A stretch of 64,000 nt of DNA, taken from contig NZ_JARKIN010000001.1 in assembly GCF_029351045.1 (NCBI RefSeq), forward strand, positions 5,611,001-5,675,000. Direction: 5' to 3'. Below the pieces are notes generated by a model. The model searched no databases, was not told where the DNA came from, and was given only the letters and a program-made list of their open reading frames with translations. The translations under genes were made by a program, and so were the position numbers. Source of the stretch: Streptomyces sp. WMMB303. GTDB taxonomy: Bacteria > Actinomycetota > Actinomycetes > Streptomycetales > Streptomycetaceae. This document shows, one piece after another, positions 51,180 through 59,073 of the stretch (position 1 is the first letter of the stretch; each line of letters starts with the position of its first letter).

Positions 51180-52139
51180 GTGAGCCACCCCGTCGACATC
51201 GCCGCGGCCCTGCGGCCCCGCCCGCCCTCCCCGCTCCAGGAGGTCGAGGACGAGCGCTTCACCCGCCGGGGCGTGCGGCTGCTGCTGAAGCGGGAGGACC
51301 TCGTGCACGCGGCGGCCGGTGGCCCGGCGGCGCCGGGACCCGTGGACCTGTACCCCTCCGGCAACAAGTGGCGCAAACTCGCCCCCAATCTGCGGGCGGT
51401 GGCCGAGAGCGGCCACCGCCGGCTGCTGACCTTCGGCGGGGCCTACTCCAACCATCTGCGCGCCACCGCGGCGGCGGGCAGGCTGCTCGGGGTGCGCACG
51501 GTCGGGGTGGTCCGGGGCCACGAGCTGGCCGACCGGCCGCTCAACCCGTCCCTCGCCCGCTGCGCCGAAGACGGCATGCTGCTGCACTTCGTCACCCGCG
51601 CCGACTACCGCCGCCGCGCCGACCCGGCGTTCCACCACGAGCTGCGTGCCCGCTTCGGCCCCTGCGCCGTCGTCCCGGAGGGCGGCAGCAACGCGGCGGC
51701 CGTGCGCGGGTGTGCGGCGCTGGGCGCGGAATTGCGCGGGCATACCGATGTGGCTGCCGTCGCCTGCGGTACCGGCGGCACCCTCGCGGGCATGGCGGCG
51801 GGCCTTTCGGCAGGTCAGCGCGGTCTCGGGGTGCCGGTGCTGAAGGGCGGCTTCCTCGCCGGGGAGATCGCGCGGCTCCAGCGGGAGTCCTTCGGGGGAC
51901 CGCGCGGTGACTGGTGGCTGGAGGAACGTTTCCACGGCGGCGGTTACGCGAAGACGGGACCGGAGCTGTCGGACTTCGCGGCGGATTTCGCCCGGCGGCA
52001 CGGGCTGCCCGCGCTGGAGGAGACCTATGTGGCCAAGCTGTTGTTCGCGCTCACCCGGCTCGCCCAGGAGGGCGCCTTCCCCCGGGGCGGCACGGTGACC
52101 GCCGTCGTCACCGGCCGGGCGTTCCCCTCGAAGCGGTGA
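51180..52139 (+). CDS. PLP-dependent D-cysteine desulfhydrase / ACC deaminase family
   Basis: About 319 residues of the fold-type II PLP family. Lys for PLP is in LYPSGNKWRKLAPNL, the pyrimidine/carboxylate region is FGGAYSNHLRATAAAGRLLG, and the phosphate loop is ACGTGGTLAGMAAG. Homologues act on D-cysteine or 1-aminocyclopropane-1-carboxylate; the choice cannot be made by eye. The start is ambiguous: GTG 51180 (GGAGG almost adjacent) or GTG 51132. Confidence 0.85.
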   Translation: MSHPVDIAAALRPRPPSPLQEVEDERFTRRGVRLLLKREDLVHAAAGGPAAPGPVDLYPSGNKWRKLAPNLRAVAESGHRRLLTFGGAYSNHLRATAAAGRLLGVRTVGVVRGHELADRPLNPSLARCAEDGMLLHFVTRADYRRRADPAFHHELRARFGPCAVVPEGGSNAAAVRGCAALGAELRGHTDVAAVACGTGGTLAGMAAGLSAGQRGLGVPVLKGGFLAGEIARLQRESFGGPRGDWWLEERFHGGGYAKTGPELSDFAADFARRHGLPALEETYVAKLLFALTRLAQEGAFPRGGTVTAVVTGRAFPSKR

Positions 52140-52658
52140 CACAACGTGAGGATTTCCTTCACTCTCCGCGCATGGATCCGCACCGCATCTCCTCCCGTCT
52201 TCACGCTGAGTAGCCACCCCTCGCGCCTCTCGGGCACCTCCGGCCCGTTTCGGGGTCGGTCACAGGGGCGGGTTTCGGCCCTTGTCGGAGGGTGTGCCGC
52301 GAGGGGCTATGAACGCATCAGGTGACGGGTACTGACATGGCAGGCCCTTCCGGCGTCGCCGAGGCACCCCCGACCGGCCACACAGGGTGGCCGCGGGGAC
52401 TTCGGGAGTCGCTCCGGAAAGCGGCCCACGGCGACCCCATGAGGCCAACACAGCGTAATCGCGGCGGATTTGGGGCCTCCACCCTCTAGCCACGGAAAGT
52501 ACCCATATGTTTACTATGGGTGACGCTCAGGAATGAGGCGGCAGTGATCGATGCGTGCGGCATCGTGACACGGATCGCGATAGCGTCACTGACGAAACGA
52601 ATCAACAGCCGCTTCGGCCCGTGAGGCCCGACCGGCTCGTGCCACCTTGGAGGTGAGG
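52140..52658. other. Regulatory region upstream of prsH-sigH, no gene
   Basis: 519 bp. A small minus-strand frame (52260-52493) is unconvincing. The region holds a perfect 7-bp inverted repeat at 52501-52521 and a weaker GTGAC/GTCAC repeat at 52565-52589. In S. coelicolor sigH has several promoters under developmental control, so dense regulation is expected. Confidence 0.5.
52501..52521. promoter_or_regulatory. Inverted repeat upstream of prsH
   Basis: ACCCATA (52501-52507) and TATGGGT (52515-52521), perfect, around TGTTTAC, in an AT-rich patch 138 bp before the prsH start. Confidence 0.5.
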
Positions 52659-53072
52659 GTGTCCCAGATCGCAGGAGAGCCCGCATCGCAGGACTTCGTC
52701 GAGGTCCGGCTGCCGGCTGCGGGTGCCTATCTGTCGGTGCTGCGGACGGCCACCGCCGGGCTCGCTGCCCGCTTGGACTTCACCCTCGACGAGATCGAGG
52801 ATCTGCGGATCGCCGTGGACGAGGCGTGCGCGATCCTGCTCCAGCAGGCCGTCCCCGGTTCCGTACTCAGTTGTGTCTTCCAGCTCGTCGGCGACTCGCT
52901 GCACGTCACCGTCTCGGCGCCGACGACCGATGGCCGCGCTCCCGAACGCGACACCTTCGCGTGGACGGTGCTCTCGGCCCTGGCCGGTGAGGTGGGTTCA
53001 GCAGTGTCGGATGACCGTACGGTCAGCATCAGCCTGCACAAGAAGCGCGGTGCGGGCCCCGGAGCATCGTGA
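52659..53072 (+). CDS. prsH: Anti-sigma factor (RsbW-type kinase fold), PrsH-like
   Basis: A 137-residue protein of the HATPase_c_2 anti-sigma family (N-box LRIAVDEACAILLQQ, about 48-62). It binds and inhibits the co-encoded sigma factor and is released through anti-anti-sigma partners encoded elsewhere. GTG 52659 is chosen from GGAGG 5 nt upstream. It overlaps the sigma gene by 4 bp (GTGA), so the two are made in balance. Synteny with SCO5244 (prsH/ushX) supports the name; C-terminal ATP-lid glycines are reduced. Confidence 0.9.
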   Translation: MSQIAGEPASQDFVEVRLPAAGAYLSVLRTATAGLAARLDFTLDEIEDLRIAVDEACAILLQQAVPGSVLSCVFQLVGDSLHVTVSAPTTDGRAPERDTFAWTVLSALAGEVGSAVSDDRTVSISLHKKRGAGPGAS

Positions 53073-54031
53073 CCGAGCACGAGGCAAGTCAGATGTGGTC
53101 AGGCCGCCCGGGGGCGGTCTCCCGGGGCGTTCCCGAGCAACAGCCCCGGCCGCACCCGGCCGACCCCAGCATGCAGCGACCCAAGCAGGCAGAGCGGGCG
53201 GACGCTATGGACCAGCAGCAGCACGAGCGGCGTGAGCGGGCCGCCGGCCACGACGCGGGCGAGCCCCACGGGCTCGACCCGCAGGAACGCGGCGGCGCGC
53301 GGGCGCTCTTCGTCCGGCTGCGCACGCTGCCGGACGGGCCCGAGCGCGCCGAGCTGCGCAACCACCTGGTGCGTATGCACCTGCCCCTCGTCGAGCATCT
53401 GGCCCGCCGCTTCCGCAACCGCGGCGAGCCGCTGGACGACCTGACGCAGGTCGCGACGATCGGTCTGATCAAGTCGGTCGACCGTTTCGACCCCGAGCGC
53501 GGCGTCGAGTTCTCGACGTACGCGACGCCCACGGTCGTCGGCGAGATCAAGCGCCACTTCCGCGACAAGGGCTGGGCCGTGCGCGTGCCCCGGCGGCTCC
53601 AGGAGCTGAGGCTGTCCCTCACCTCCGCGACCGCCGAGCTCTCCCAGCTCCACGGGCGCGCCCCGACCGTGCACGAACTGGCCAAGCGGCTCGCGATCTC
53701 CGAGGAGGAGGTCCTCGAGGGTCTGGAGTCCGCGAACGCCTACAGCACCCTGTCGCTCGATGTACCCGACACCGACGACGAGTCCCCGGCCGTCGCCGAC
53801 ACCCTCGGCGCCGAGGACGACGCCCTGGAGGGCGTCGAATACCGGGAGTCCCTCAAACCGCTGCTGGAGGAGCTGCCGCCGCGGGAGAAGAAGATCCTGC
53901 TGCTCCGATTCTTCGGCAACATGACCCAGTCCCAGATCGCCCAGGAGGTCGGCATCTCCCAGATGCACGTCTCCAGGCTCCTGGCGAGAACCCTGGCGCA
54001 ACTGCGGGACCGCCTGCTGGTGGAGGAGTGA
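53069..54031 (+). CDS. sigH: RNA polymerase sigma factor, SigB/SigF subfamily (SigH)
   Basis: A 320-residue protein. The N-terminal 75 residues are a Gln/Arg/Pro-rich extension. Then come region 2 (HLPLVEHLARRFRNRGEPLD, DRFDPERGVEFSTYATPTVV), region 3 (APTVHELAKRLAISEEEVLE) and region 4 with its HTH (TQSQIAQEVGISQMHVSRLL). In S. coelicolor SigH, needed for osmotic stress response and sporulation, is made in several N-terminal forms. In-frame Met codons at 53171 and 53207 could give shorter forms here. Confidence 0.93.
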   Translation: MTEHEASQMWSGRPGAVSRGVPEQQPRPHPADPSMQRPKQAERADAMDQQQHERRERAAGHDAGEPHGLDPQERGGARALFVRLRTLPDGPERAELRNHLVRMHLPLVEHLARRFRNRGEPLDDLTQVATIGLIKSVDRFDPERGVEFSTYATPTVVGEIKRHFRDKGWAVRVPRRLQELRLSLTSATAELSQLHGRAPTVHELAKRLAISEEEVLEGLESANAYSTLSLDVPDTDDESPAVADTLGAEDDALEGVEYRESLKPLLEELPPREKKILLLRFFGNMTQSQIAQEVGISQMHVSRLLARTLAQLRDRLLVEE

Positions 54032-54042
54032 TCCTCCGGCTC

Positions 54043-54092
54043 CGCCCCTTCCCCTGACCCGGGGCGCGTCCCGCGGGTGGCGGGAAGGGGCG
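54043..54092. terminator. Terminator after sigH
   Basis: CGCCCCTTCCC (54043-54053) pairs with GGGAAGGGGCG (54082-54092), starting 11 bp after the stop. It also faces the convergent membrane protein gene. Confidence 0.7.
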
Positions 54093-54121
54093 CTGCGCAC
54101 CGGACGGGCCGGCCCCGGGAC

Positions 54122-54586
54122 TCAACCCCGGCCGATCCCGAGCGCCTCGGTGGCCTTCGGATTCACCAGACACCCCAGTACGACGACGGCCGCCAGGCCC
54201 AGCACGACGGCGGCGGCCAGCGAACCGCCCCCGTTCCGGCCCAGCTGCCAGGCGACGGGCAGTGCGATGAGCTGCACGATCATCGAGGGTCCCCGGCTCC
54301 AGCGGCGCCGGAGCCACAGCCCGCGGGCCGCGGCCAACGGCAGTACGGACAGCGCGAGGACGGTCACGGCCAGAGTGACGGCCTGTGTCGTGTCATCCGG
54401 CCGCCGGGTGACCAGCAGTACCAGCGAGACGACCCCGAAAGCGGCGACGACCAGCCCTTCGGCACCGGTCAGTACGGCGGCGACGACGATCCTGCGCGGC
54501 CCGCGCGCCTCCTGCCGCAGCCCCGTCGCCTCGTCCTCGCCCGCTTCCGTGGCGGCGTCCGCCCGCTTCGACCTTTCGCTCACCAT
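54122..54586 (-). CDS. Integral membrane protein, four helices
   Basis: A 154-residue protein. A charged N-terminus (1-30) is followed by four hydrophobic helices: VVAAVLTGAEGLVVAAFGVV, AVTLAVTVLALSVLPLAAA, PSMIVQLIALPVAWQLG and AAAVVLGLAAVVVLGCLV. Homologues next to sigH occur throughout Streptomyces; function is unknown. ATG 54586 lacks a Shine-Dalgarno. Divergent from the lipid kinase gene 65 bp away. Confidence 0.78.
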   Translation of the reverse strand: MVSERSKRADAATEAGEDEATGLRQEARGPRRIVVAAVLTGAEGLVVAAFGVVSLVLLVTRRPDDTTQAVTLAVTVLALSVLPLAAARGLWLRRRWSRGPSMIVQLIALPVAWQLGRNGGGSLAAAVVLGLAAVVVLGCLVNPKATEALGIGRG

Positions 54587-54651
54587 GGCAGCGTAGCCCT
54601 CCGGCGCCGACGGGGCTGGGCCGTGTACCCCGCGGTAGGTACGCTCACTCC

Positions 54652-55620
54652 ATGCGCGCACTCCTCGTGGTCAATCCGGCAGCCACCACCACCAGCGCCC
54701 GGACCCGTGACGTGCTGGCGCATGCCCTCGCGAGCGATCTCAAATTGGAAGTGGCCACCACCCGGTACCGGGGCCACGCCCGGGACCTCGCGCGGCAGGC
54801 CGCCCAGGGCGGCACCACCGAGCTGGTCATCGCGCTCGGCGGGGACGGCACGGTCAACGAGGTGGTGAACGGGCTGCTGCACGACGGTCCCGACCCGGAG
54901 CGGCTGCCCCGGCTGGCCGTCGTCCCGGGCGGCTCCACCAATGTCTTCGCACGCGCCCTGGGGATGCCCAACGACGTGGTGGAGGCCACCGGGCACCTGC
55001 TGGACGCGCTGGAGGCCGGCTCGGAGCGGACGGTCGGGCTGGGGATCGCCGGGGGCGTACCGGGCTCGGACGACGCGGAGATCCCCGACCGCTGGTTCAC
55101 CTTCACCGCGGGGCTGGGGTTCGACGCCGGGGTGATCGGCAGAGTGGAGCAGCAGCGGGAGCGCGGAAAGCGCTCCACGCATCCGCTGTACGTGCGCCAG
55201 GTCGTACGGCAGTTCCTGAACGAGCCGCACCGCCGTACCGGGACGATCACCCTGGAGCGCGAGGACGCCGAACCGGTCACGGAGCTGGCGCTCTCGATCG
55301 TGTGCAACACCGCGCCCTGGTCGTACTTCGGGAACAAGCCGCTGTACGCGGCACCGGAGGCGTCCTTCGACACCGGCCTCGACGTGCTGGGACTGCAGAG
55401 ACTGACGCCGCTGGCCGTGAGCCGCTACGGCACCCAGTTGCTGACCTCCAGCCCGGAACGGGGGCCCCGCGGCAAGCACGCGGTGACACTGCACGACCTC
55501 ACCCGGTTCACCTTGCATTCCCAGGCGCCATTGCCGTTTCAGATGGACGGTGACCACCTGGGACTGCGAACGAGCGTGAGCTTCACAGGCGTACGGCGTG
55601 CACTGCGTGTGATTGTGTAA
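54652..55620 (+). CDS. Diacylglycerol/lipid kinase family protein
   Basis: A 322-residue DAGK catalytic-domain protein (YegS/DgkB type). It has LLVVNPAATTTSARTRDVLA, the nucleotide loop LVIALGGDGTVNEVVNGLL and VVPGGSTNVFARALGMP. It would phosphorylate a lipid such as diacylglycerol at the membrane using ATP. There is no signal or membrane segment, as in the family. A hairpin terminator begins at its TAA stop. Confidence 0.93.
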   Translation: MRALLVVNPAATTTSARTRDVLAHALASDLKLEVATTRYRGHARDLARQAAQGGTTELVIALGGDGTVNEVVNGLLHDGPDPERLPRLAVVPGGSTNVFARALGMPNDVVEATGHLLDALEAGSERTVGLGIAGGVPGSDDAEIPDRWFTFTAGLGFDAGVIGRVEQQRERGKRSTHPLYVRQVVRQFLNEPHRRTGTITLEREDAEPVTELALSIVCNTAPWSYFGNKPLYAAPEASFDTGLDVLGLQRLTPLAVSRYGTQLLTSSPERGPRGKHAVTLHDLTRFTLHSQAPLPFQMDGDHLGLRTSVSFTGVRRALRVIV

Positions 55621-55646
55621 GTGGAAGGGGCCAAAGTCCTTCCACT
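55620..55646 (+). terminator. Terminator at the lipid kinase stop
   Basis: 9-bp arms AGTGGAAGG and CCTTCCACT around GGCCAAAGT, overlapping the last base of the stop codon. Confidence 0.65.
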
Positions 55647-55935
55647 CGAACGTTTAGGCCAGGATCCACCCCCTCGAATGACGGCTGTGAGCTAGTCGAC
55701 ACCAAGGATTCAAAAAAAAGTTTCCGGAAGGGGTTGTATCCGCCGCCGAGGTTTGCGAGTCTCTTCATGGCGATCGGGACGGCCCCGCCATCAGGGCCCC
55801 CTTGAGAGCCGGAATCCCCTTCTTTGACTTCAGTGGGACCCGCATCACATTTGTGAGGCCCCACTTCCCCCGTCAAGGGATTCGTGAAAGCGTTCACATT
55901 CACAAGCAAGCCACACACGAGGAGAGGTAGCAGCC
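55647..55935. other. wblE promoter and leader region
   Basis: No gene. An A-run (8 A) lies near 55711-55718. GGAAT at 55811 followed 17 bp later by GTGG loosely resembles a SigR-type promoter. The start codon has a strong GAGGAGAGG site upstream. Confidence 0.35.
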
Positions 55936-56199
55936 ATGGACTGGCGTCACCACGCCGTTTGCCGCGAGGAAGACCCCGAGCTGTTCTTCCCCATCGGCAA
56001 CACCGGTCCCGCGCTGCTGCAGATCGAGGAAGCCAAGGCTGTCTGCCGCCGCTGCCCCGTCATGGAGCAGTGCCTGCAGTGGGCTCTGGAGTCGGGTCAG
56101 GACTCCGGTGTCTGGGGTGGTCTGAGCGAGGACGAGCGCCGCGCGATGAAGCGCCGTGCCGCCCGCAACCGGGCGCGGAACAACGCCGCGACCGCCTGA
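55936..56199 (+). CDS. wblE: WhiB-family iron-sulfur regulator WblE
   Basis: An 87-residue protein. Cys9, Cys37, Cys40 and Cys46 (VCRRCPVMEQC) bind a [4Fe-4S] cluster, GVWGG (58-62) is the family turn, and the C-terminus is very basic (RRAMKRRAARNRARNN). Such proteins work with the primary sigma factor in redox-sensitive gene control. Length, sequence and position beside the lipid kinase and sigH match S. coelicolor WblE (SCO5240). Strong ribosome binding site. Confidence 0.93.
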   Translation: MDWRHHAVCREEDPELFFPIGNTGPALLQIEEAKAVCRRCPVMEQCLQWALESGQDSGVWGGLSEDERRAMKRRAARNRARNNAATA

Positions 56200-56292
56200 C
56201 ACACCTGACACGCAGCCCTGCACCAGCGGCAGCCCGAGACGCAGCACGCAGTGCCCTCGGAGCGCCCAGCAGTACGCGGAGCGCCCGCACAA

Positions 56293-56356
56293 CTCAAAGC
56301 AGAACGTGAAGCTCAAAGCAGAGCATGAACGTGAAGCCCAAAGCAGAGCGTTGAAG
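56293..56356. repeat. Three degenerate direct repeats downstream of wblE
   Basis: Units of 19, 25 and 20 bp share CAAAGCAGA-G and GAAG (56293-56311, 56312-56336, 56337-56356). They run straight into a strong terminator. They are A-rich compared with surroundings and not in a gene. Confidence 0.75.
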
Positions 56357-56403
56357 CGCCGAGCCCCCCGTCCTCGCCCAGGGACCCGGGGGGCTCGGCG
56401 CTT
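56354..56403. terminator. Very strong bidirectional terminator
   Basis: Perfect 17-bp arms (AAGCGCCGAGCCCCCCG at 56354-56370, complement at 56387-56403), with TTTCG following, between convergent wblE and histidine kinase genes. Confidence 0.92.
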
Positions 56404-56466
56404 TCGTCGCGCTCCCCCGGGGATTCCCCGGAACTCCCCGGGCCCGCTTCCGGGCCACCGGGGGCA

Positions 56467-57936
56467 CTAGCCCGCGGCCACCGGAAGGTCGAAGAGCACC
56501 CGGGTGCCGCCCGTGCTGCCGGGGAGCATGTCGAAGGTGCCGCCCAACTCCCCTTCCACCAGCGTCCGGACGATCTGCAGCCCGAGATTTCCGCCGCTCC
56601 TGGGGTCGAAGTCCGCAGGCAGACCACGGCCGTTGTCCTGCACCGTGACCAGCAGCCGCGCCCCGTCCTGCCCGGTGGCCGCTCCGCGCACGGCGTGCAC
56701 CTCGACGGAGCCCTGCTCCTCGGCGCCGAACCCGTGCTCGATGGCGTTCTGCAGGACCTCGGTGAGCACCATGGACAGCGGGGTGGCGACCTCGGCGCCG
56801 AGAATCCCGAAGCGCCCGGTACGGCGTCCGGTGATCCGGCCGGGTGAGATCTCCGCCACCATCGCGAGCACCCGGTCGGCGATCTCGTCGAAGTCCACCC
56901 GCTCGTCCAGGTTCTGGGACAGCGTCTCGTGCACGATGGCGATCGAGCCGACCCGCCGCACCGCCTCGCCGAGCGCCTCTTTGCCCTGCTCCGAGTCCAT
57001 TCGGCGAGCCTGCAGACGCAGCAGCGCGGCCACCGTCTGAAGGTTGTTCTTCACCCGGTGGTGGATCTCCCGGATGGTGGCGTCCTTGGTGATCAACTCG
57101 CGTTCGCGGCGGCGCACTTCCGTGATGTCCCGCAGCAGGATGAGCGAACCGATCCGGGTGCCCTTGGGCTTGAGCGGGATGGCGCGCAGTTGCACGATGC
57201 AGTCGTTGGCCTCCACCTCGGCTCCGCGGGGCGCCCAGCCGCTGGCCAGCTTGACCATGGCCTCGTCGACCGCCCCGCGGGCGGGGGCCAGTTCCGCGGT
57301 GGCCTCGCCGAGATGCAGCCCGACCAGGTCGGCGGCGAGTCCCAGCCGGTGGTAGGCGGACAGCGCGTTCGGGGAGGCGTACTGCACGTGGCCGTCGGCG
57401 TCCAGCCGGATCAACCCGTCCCCCACCCGCGGGACGTGGTCCATGTCCACCTCGTGCCCCGGGAACGGGAAGCTTCCCGCGGCGATCATCTGTGCGAGGT
57501 CGGAGGCGCTCTGCAGATAGGTCAGCTCCAGCCTGCTGGGCGTGCGGACCGTCAGCAGATTGGTGTTACGGGCGATGACCCCCAGGACCCGGCCCTCGCG
57601 GCGGACCGGAATGGACTCGACCCGCACCGGCACCTCCTCGCGCCACTCCGGGTCCCCTTCCCGCACGATCCGGCCCTCGTCCAGCGCGGCGTCCAGCAGC
57701 GGCCGACGCCCGCGGGGCACCAGGTGGCCGACCATGTCGTCCTGGTGCGAGGTGGGGCCGGTGTTCGGGCGCATCTGGGCGACCGAGACGTACCGGGTGC
57801 CGTCCAGGGTGGGCACCCACAGCACGAGGTCGGCGAAGGAGAGGTCGGCGAGGAGCTGCCACTCGGACACCAGCAGGTGCAGCCACTCCAGCTCCACGGC
57901 GGAGAGGGTGGTGTGCTGGCGTACGAGGTCGTTCAT
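56467..57936 (-). CDS. GAF/PAS sensor histidine kinase, HisKA_2 (PdtaS-like)
   Basis: A 489-residue soluble kinase. An N-terminal GAF-like domain (about 10-150, ADLSFADLVLWVPTLDGTRY) and a PAS domain (about 175-280, GLIRLDADGHVQYASPNALS) are followed by HisKA_2 with the phospho-His in IREIHHRVKNNLQTVAALL, and a HATPase (VLTEVLQNAIEHGFG, GGNLGLQIVRTLVEG). This layout matches M. tuberculosis PdtaS, which signals to an ANTAR RNA-binding regulator; that partner is not in the window. ATG 57936 has no clear Shine-Dalgarno. A DasR-like site lies about 130 bp upstream. Confidence 0.9.
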   Translation of the reverse strand: MNDLVRQHTTLSAVELEWLHLLVSEWQLLADLSFADLVLWVPTLDGTRYVSVAQMRPNTGPTSHQDDMVGHLVPRGRRPLLDAALDEGRIVREGDPEWREEVPVRVESIPVRREGRVLGVIARNTNLLTVRTPSRLELTYLQSASDLAQMIAAGSFPFPGHEVDMDHVPRVGDGLIRLDADGHVQYASPNALSAYHRLGLAADLVGLHLGEATAELAPARGAVDEAMVKLASGWAPRGAEVEANDCIVQLRAIPLKPKGTRIGSLILLRDITEVRRRERELITKDATIREIHHRVKNNLQTVAALLRLQARRMDSEQGKEALGEAVRRVGSIAIVHETLSQNLDERVDFDEIADRVLAMVAEISPGRITGRRTGRFGILGAEVATPLSMVLTEVLQNAIEHGFGAEEQGSVEVHAVRGAATGQDGARLLVTVQDNGRGLPADFDPRSGGNLGLQIVRTLVEGELGGTFDMLPGSTGGTRVLFDLPVAAG

Positions 57937-58062
57937 GGAGGGCACGGGGCCGAGGGTACGGCAGGCCGCCGCGCCGGCCGACGCCGGTCGGCCCCCGTCC
58001 GGCGCGCGGCGGGCCGGAGCGGGTGCGGGGAGGCGGAAACGCCCGATCCGTAGACAGACAGC

Positions 58063-58078
58063 CGTGGTCTAGTCCAGA
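58063..58078. promoter_or_regulatory. Candidate DasR-responsive element (dre)
   Basis: CGTGGTCTAGTCCAGA matches 11 of 16 positions of the dre consensus ACTGGTCTAGACCACT, including the core TGGTCTAG and CCA. It is upstream of the PAS kinase gene, in the neighbourhood of the das operon. Confidence 0.5.
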
Positions 58079-58220
58079 ATCCTTCCGGAAGAACTTCTGT
58101 CCTCCCCGCACAGGAGGGCGGATCGAGGCCCGCGGCGCTCTCTGCCCTGACAGCGCCGGGGCCTTGCAGCTCCGGGCTGCGGTGCCGGACGGGTTGAGGG
58201 TCCCGTACCGGCGCCGCGGC

Positions 58221-58274
58221 CCGTAGTGCGTTCCGGCTCCGTAGTGCGTTCCGGCTCCGCAGTGCGTTCCGGGC
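58221..58274. repeat. 18-bp tandem repeat, three units
   Basis: Two exact copies of CCGTAGTGCGTTCCGGCT and a third with three changes, in non-coding DNA between the kinase and aldolase genes. Confidence 0.85.
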
Positions 58275-58409
58275 CCGTGGCGCCTTCCCGGCCGGCTCTC
58301 CCGGCCTTCCATGACGTCCGGGGCCGCTGCCGGCTCCCCGTGGCTCCCCCGGCCTCCGGCGTCCGCGAAGCGGAGCCGCGGGAGATGTTCCCACGGCTGC
58401 GGGCGGGGC

Positions 58410-59060
58410 TCAGGCGTGCCGGATCGCCTCGTCCGCCGGTACCGGGAAGCGCGTCGTGCGGTCCCCCAGCAGCAGTGCCCGGTAGGTGGCCGTGGCCGCC
58501 TCCTCCAGGTTCATCGCCCGCCGGAAGGCCATCCCGACGTCTTCGCCCAGCGCCGAGCAGCCGTGATGCGCCAGCAGCACGCAGTTGTGCTCCTTGGCCT
58601 GCTCGGCGGCGGTGTCGGCGAGTTCGTCCGAACCGTTCGGGTAGAAGTCGGTACGGCCGACGGAGCGCACGTACACCGCGTGGTCCAGGGTCAGCAGCCG
58701 GATCTCGTGGCCGAGCGCGTCGACCAGCACCGCGTGCTGCGGGTGCATGTGGACGATGGCGTTGACGTCCTCGCGTACCCGGTAGGTGCGCTGGTGGAGC
58801 TTCCACTCGCTGGAGGGCTCCGGGTTGCCGCCGACGACTTCGCCCGCCATGTTCATGACGGTGAAGTGCTCGGGTGTCAGCCGGTCCAGCCAGGTACCCG
58901 CACCCGTGACCACGAACTCCTCGGAGCCGGGCAGTCGGGCCGACAGATTGCCGCCGCTGGCGAGGACGAAGCCACGCCGCACGGCGGTCGCCCCGACGTC
59001 GATGAGCTGCTCCACCAGGCTGTCCGCGGTGCTCGGCTGCTTCATGGACGGCTGCGCCAT
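58410..59060 (-). CDS. Class II aldolase/adducin family protein
   Basis: A 216-residue protein with the zinc-binding pattern of fuculose/ribulose-phosphate aldolases (IVHMHPQHAVLVDAL and LLAHHGCSALGEDV) and the phosphate loop FVLASGGNLSARLPG. It would cleave or epimerise a phosphorylated sugar. It starts 13 bp after the SIS-domain gene, at the end of the das operon, so it may process amino-sugar breakdown products. Substrate is not evident. Confidence 0.88.
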   Translation of the reverse strand: MAQPSMKQPSTADSLVEQLIDVGATAVRRGFVLASGGNLSARLPGSEEFVVTGAGTWLDRLTPEHFTVMNMAGEVVGGNPEPSSEWKLHQRTYRVREDVNAIVHMHPQHAVLVDALGHEIRLLTLDHAVYVRSVGRTDFYPNGSDELADTAAEQAKEHNCVLLAHHGCSALGEDVGMAFRRAMNLEEAATATYRALLLGDRTTRFPVPADEAIRHA

Positions 59061-59073
59061 ACCGCGCCCCCGC

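Larger units (their letters stand above)
57937..58409. other. Intergenic region with dre-like site and tandem repeats, no gene
   Basis: 473 bp between the kinase start and the end of the aldolase gene. It contains the candidate DasR site at 58063-58078, a palindromic CTTCCGGAAG near 58083 and an 18-bp tandem repeat at 58221-58274. No convincing gene. Confidence 0.5.

Noticed and set aside
52260..52493. 77-codon minus-strand frame upstream of prsH
   Set aside because: No ribosome binding site, Arg/Pro-rich composition and no familiar pattern; the region is more likely regulatory.
55811..55836. SigR-dependent promoter upstream of wblE
   Set aside because: GGAAT is present, but the downstream element is GTGG and not a clear GTT. 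It is noted only as a weak resemblance.
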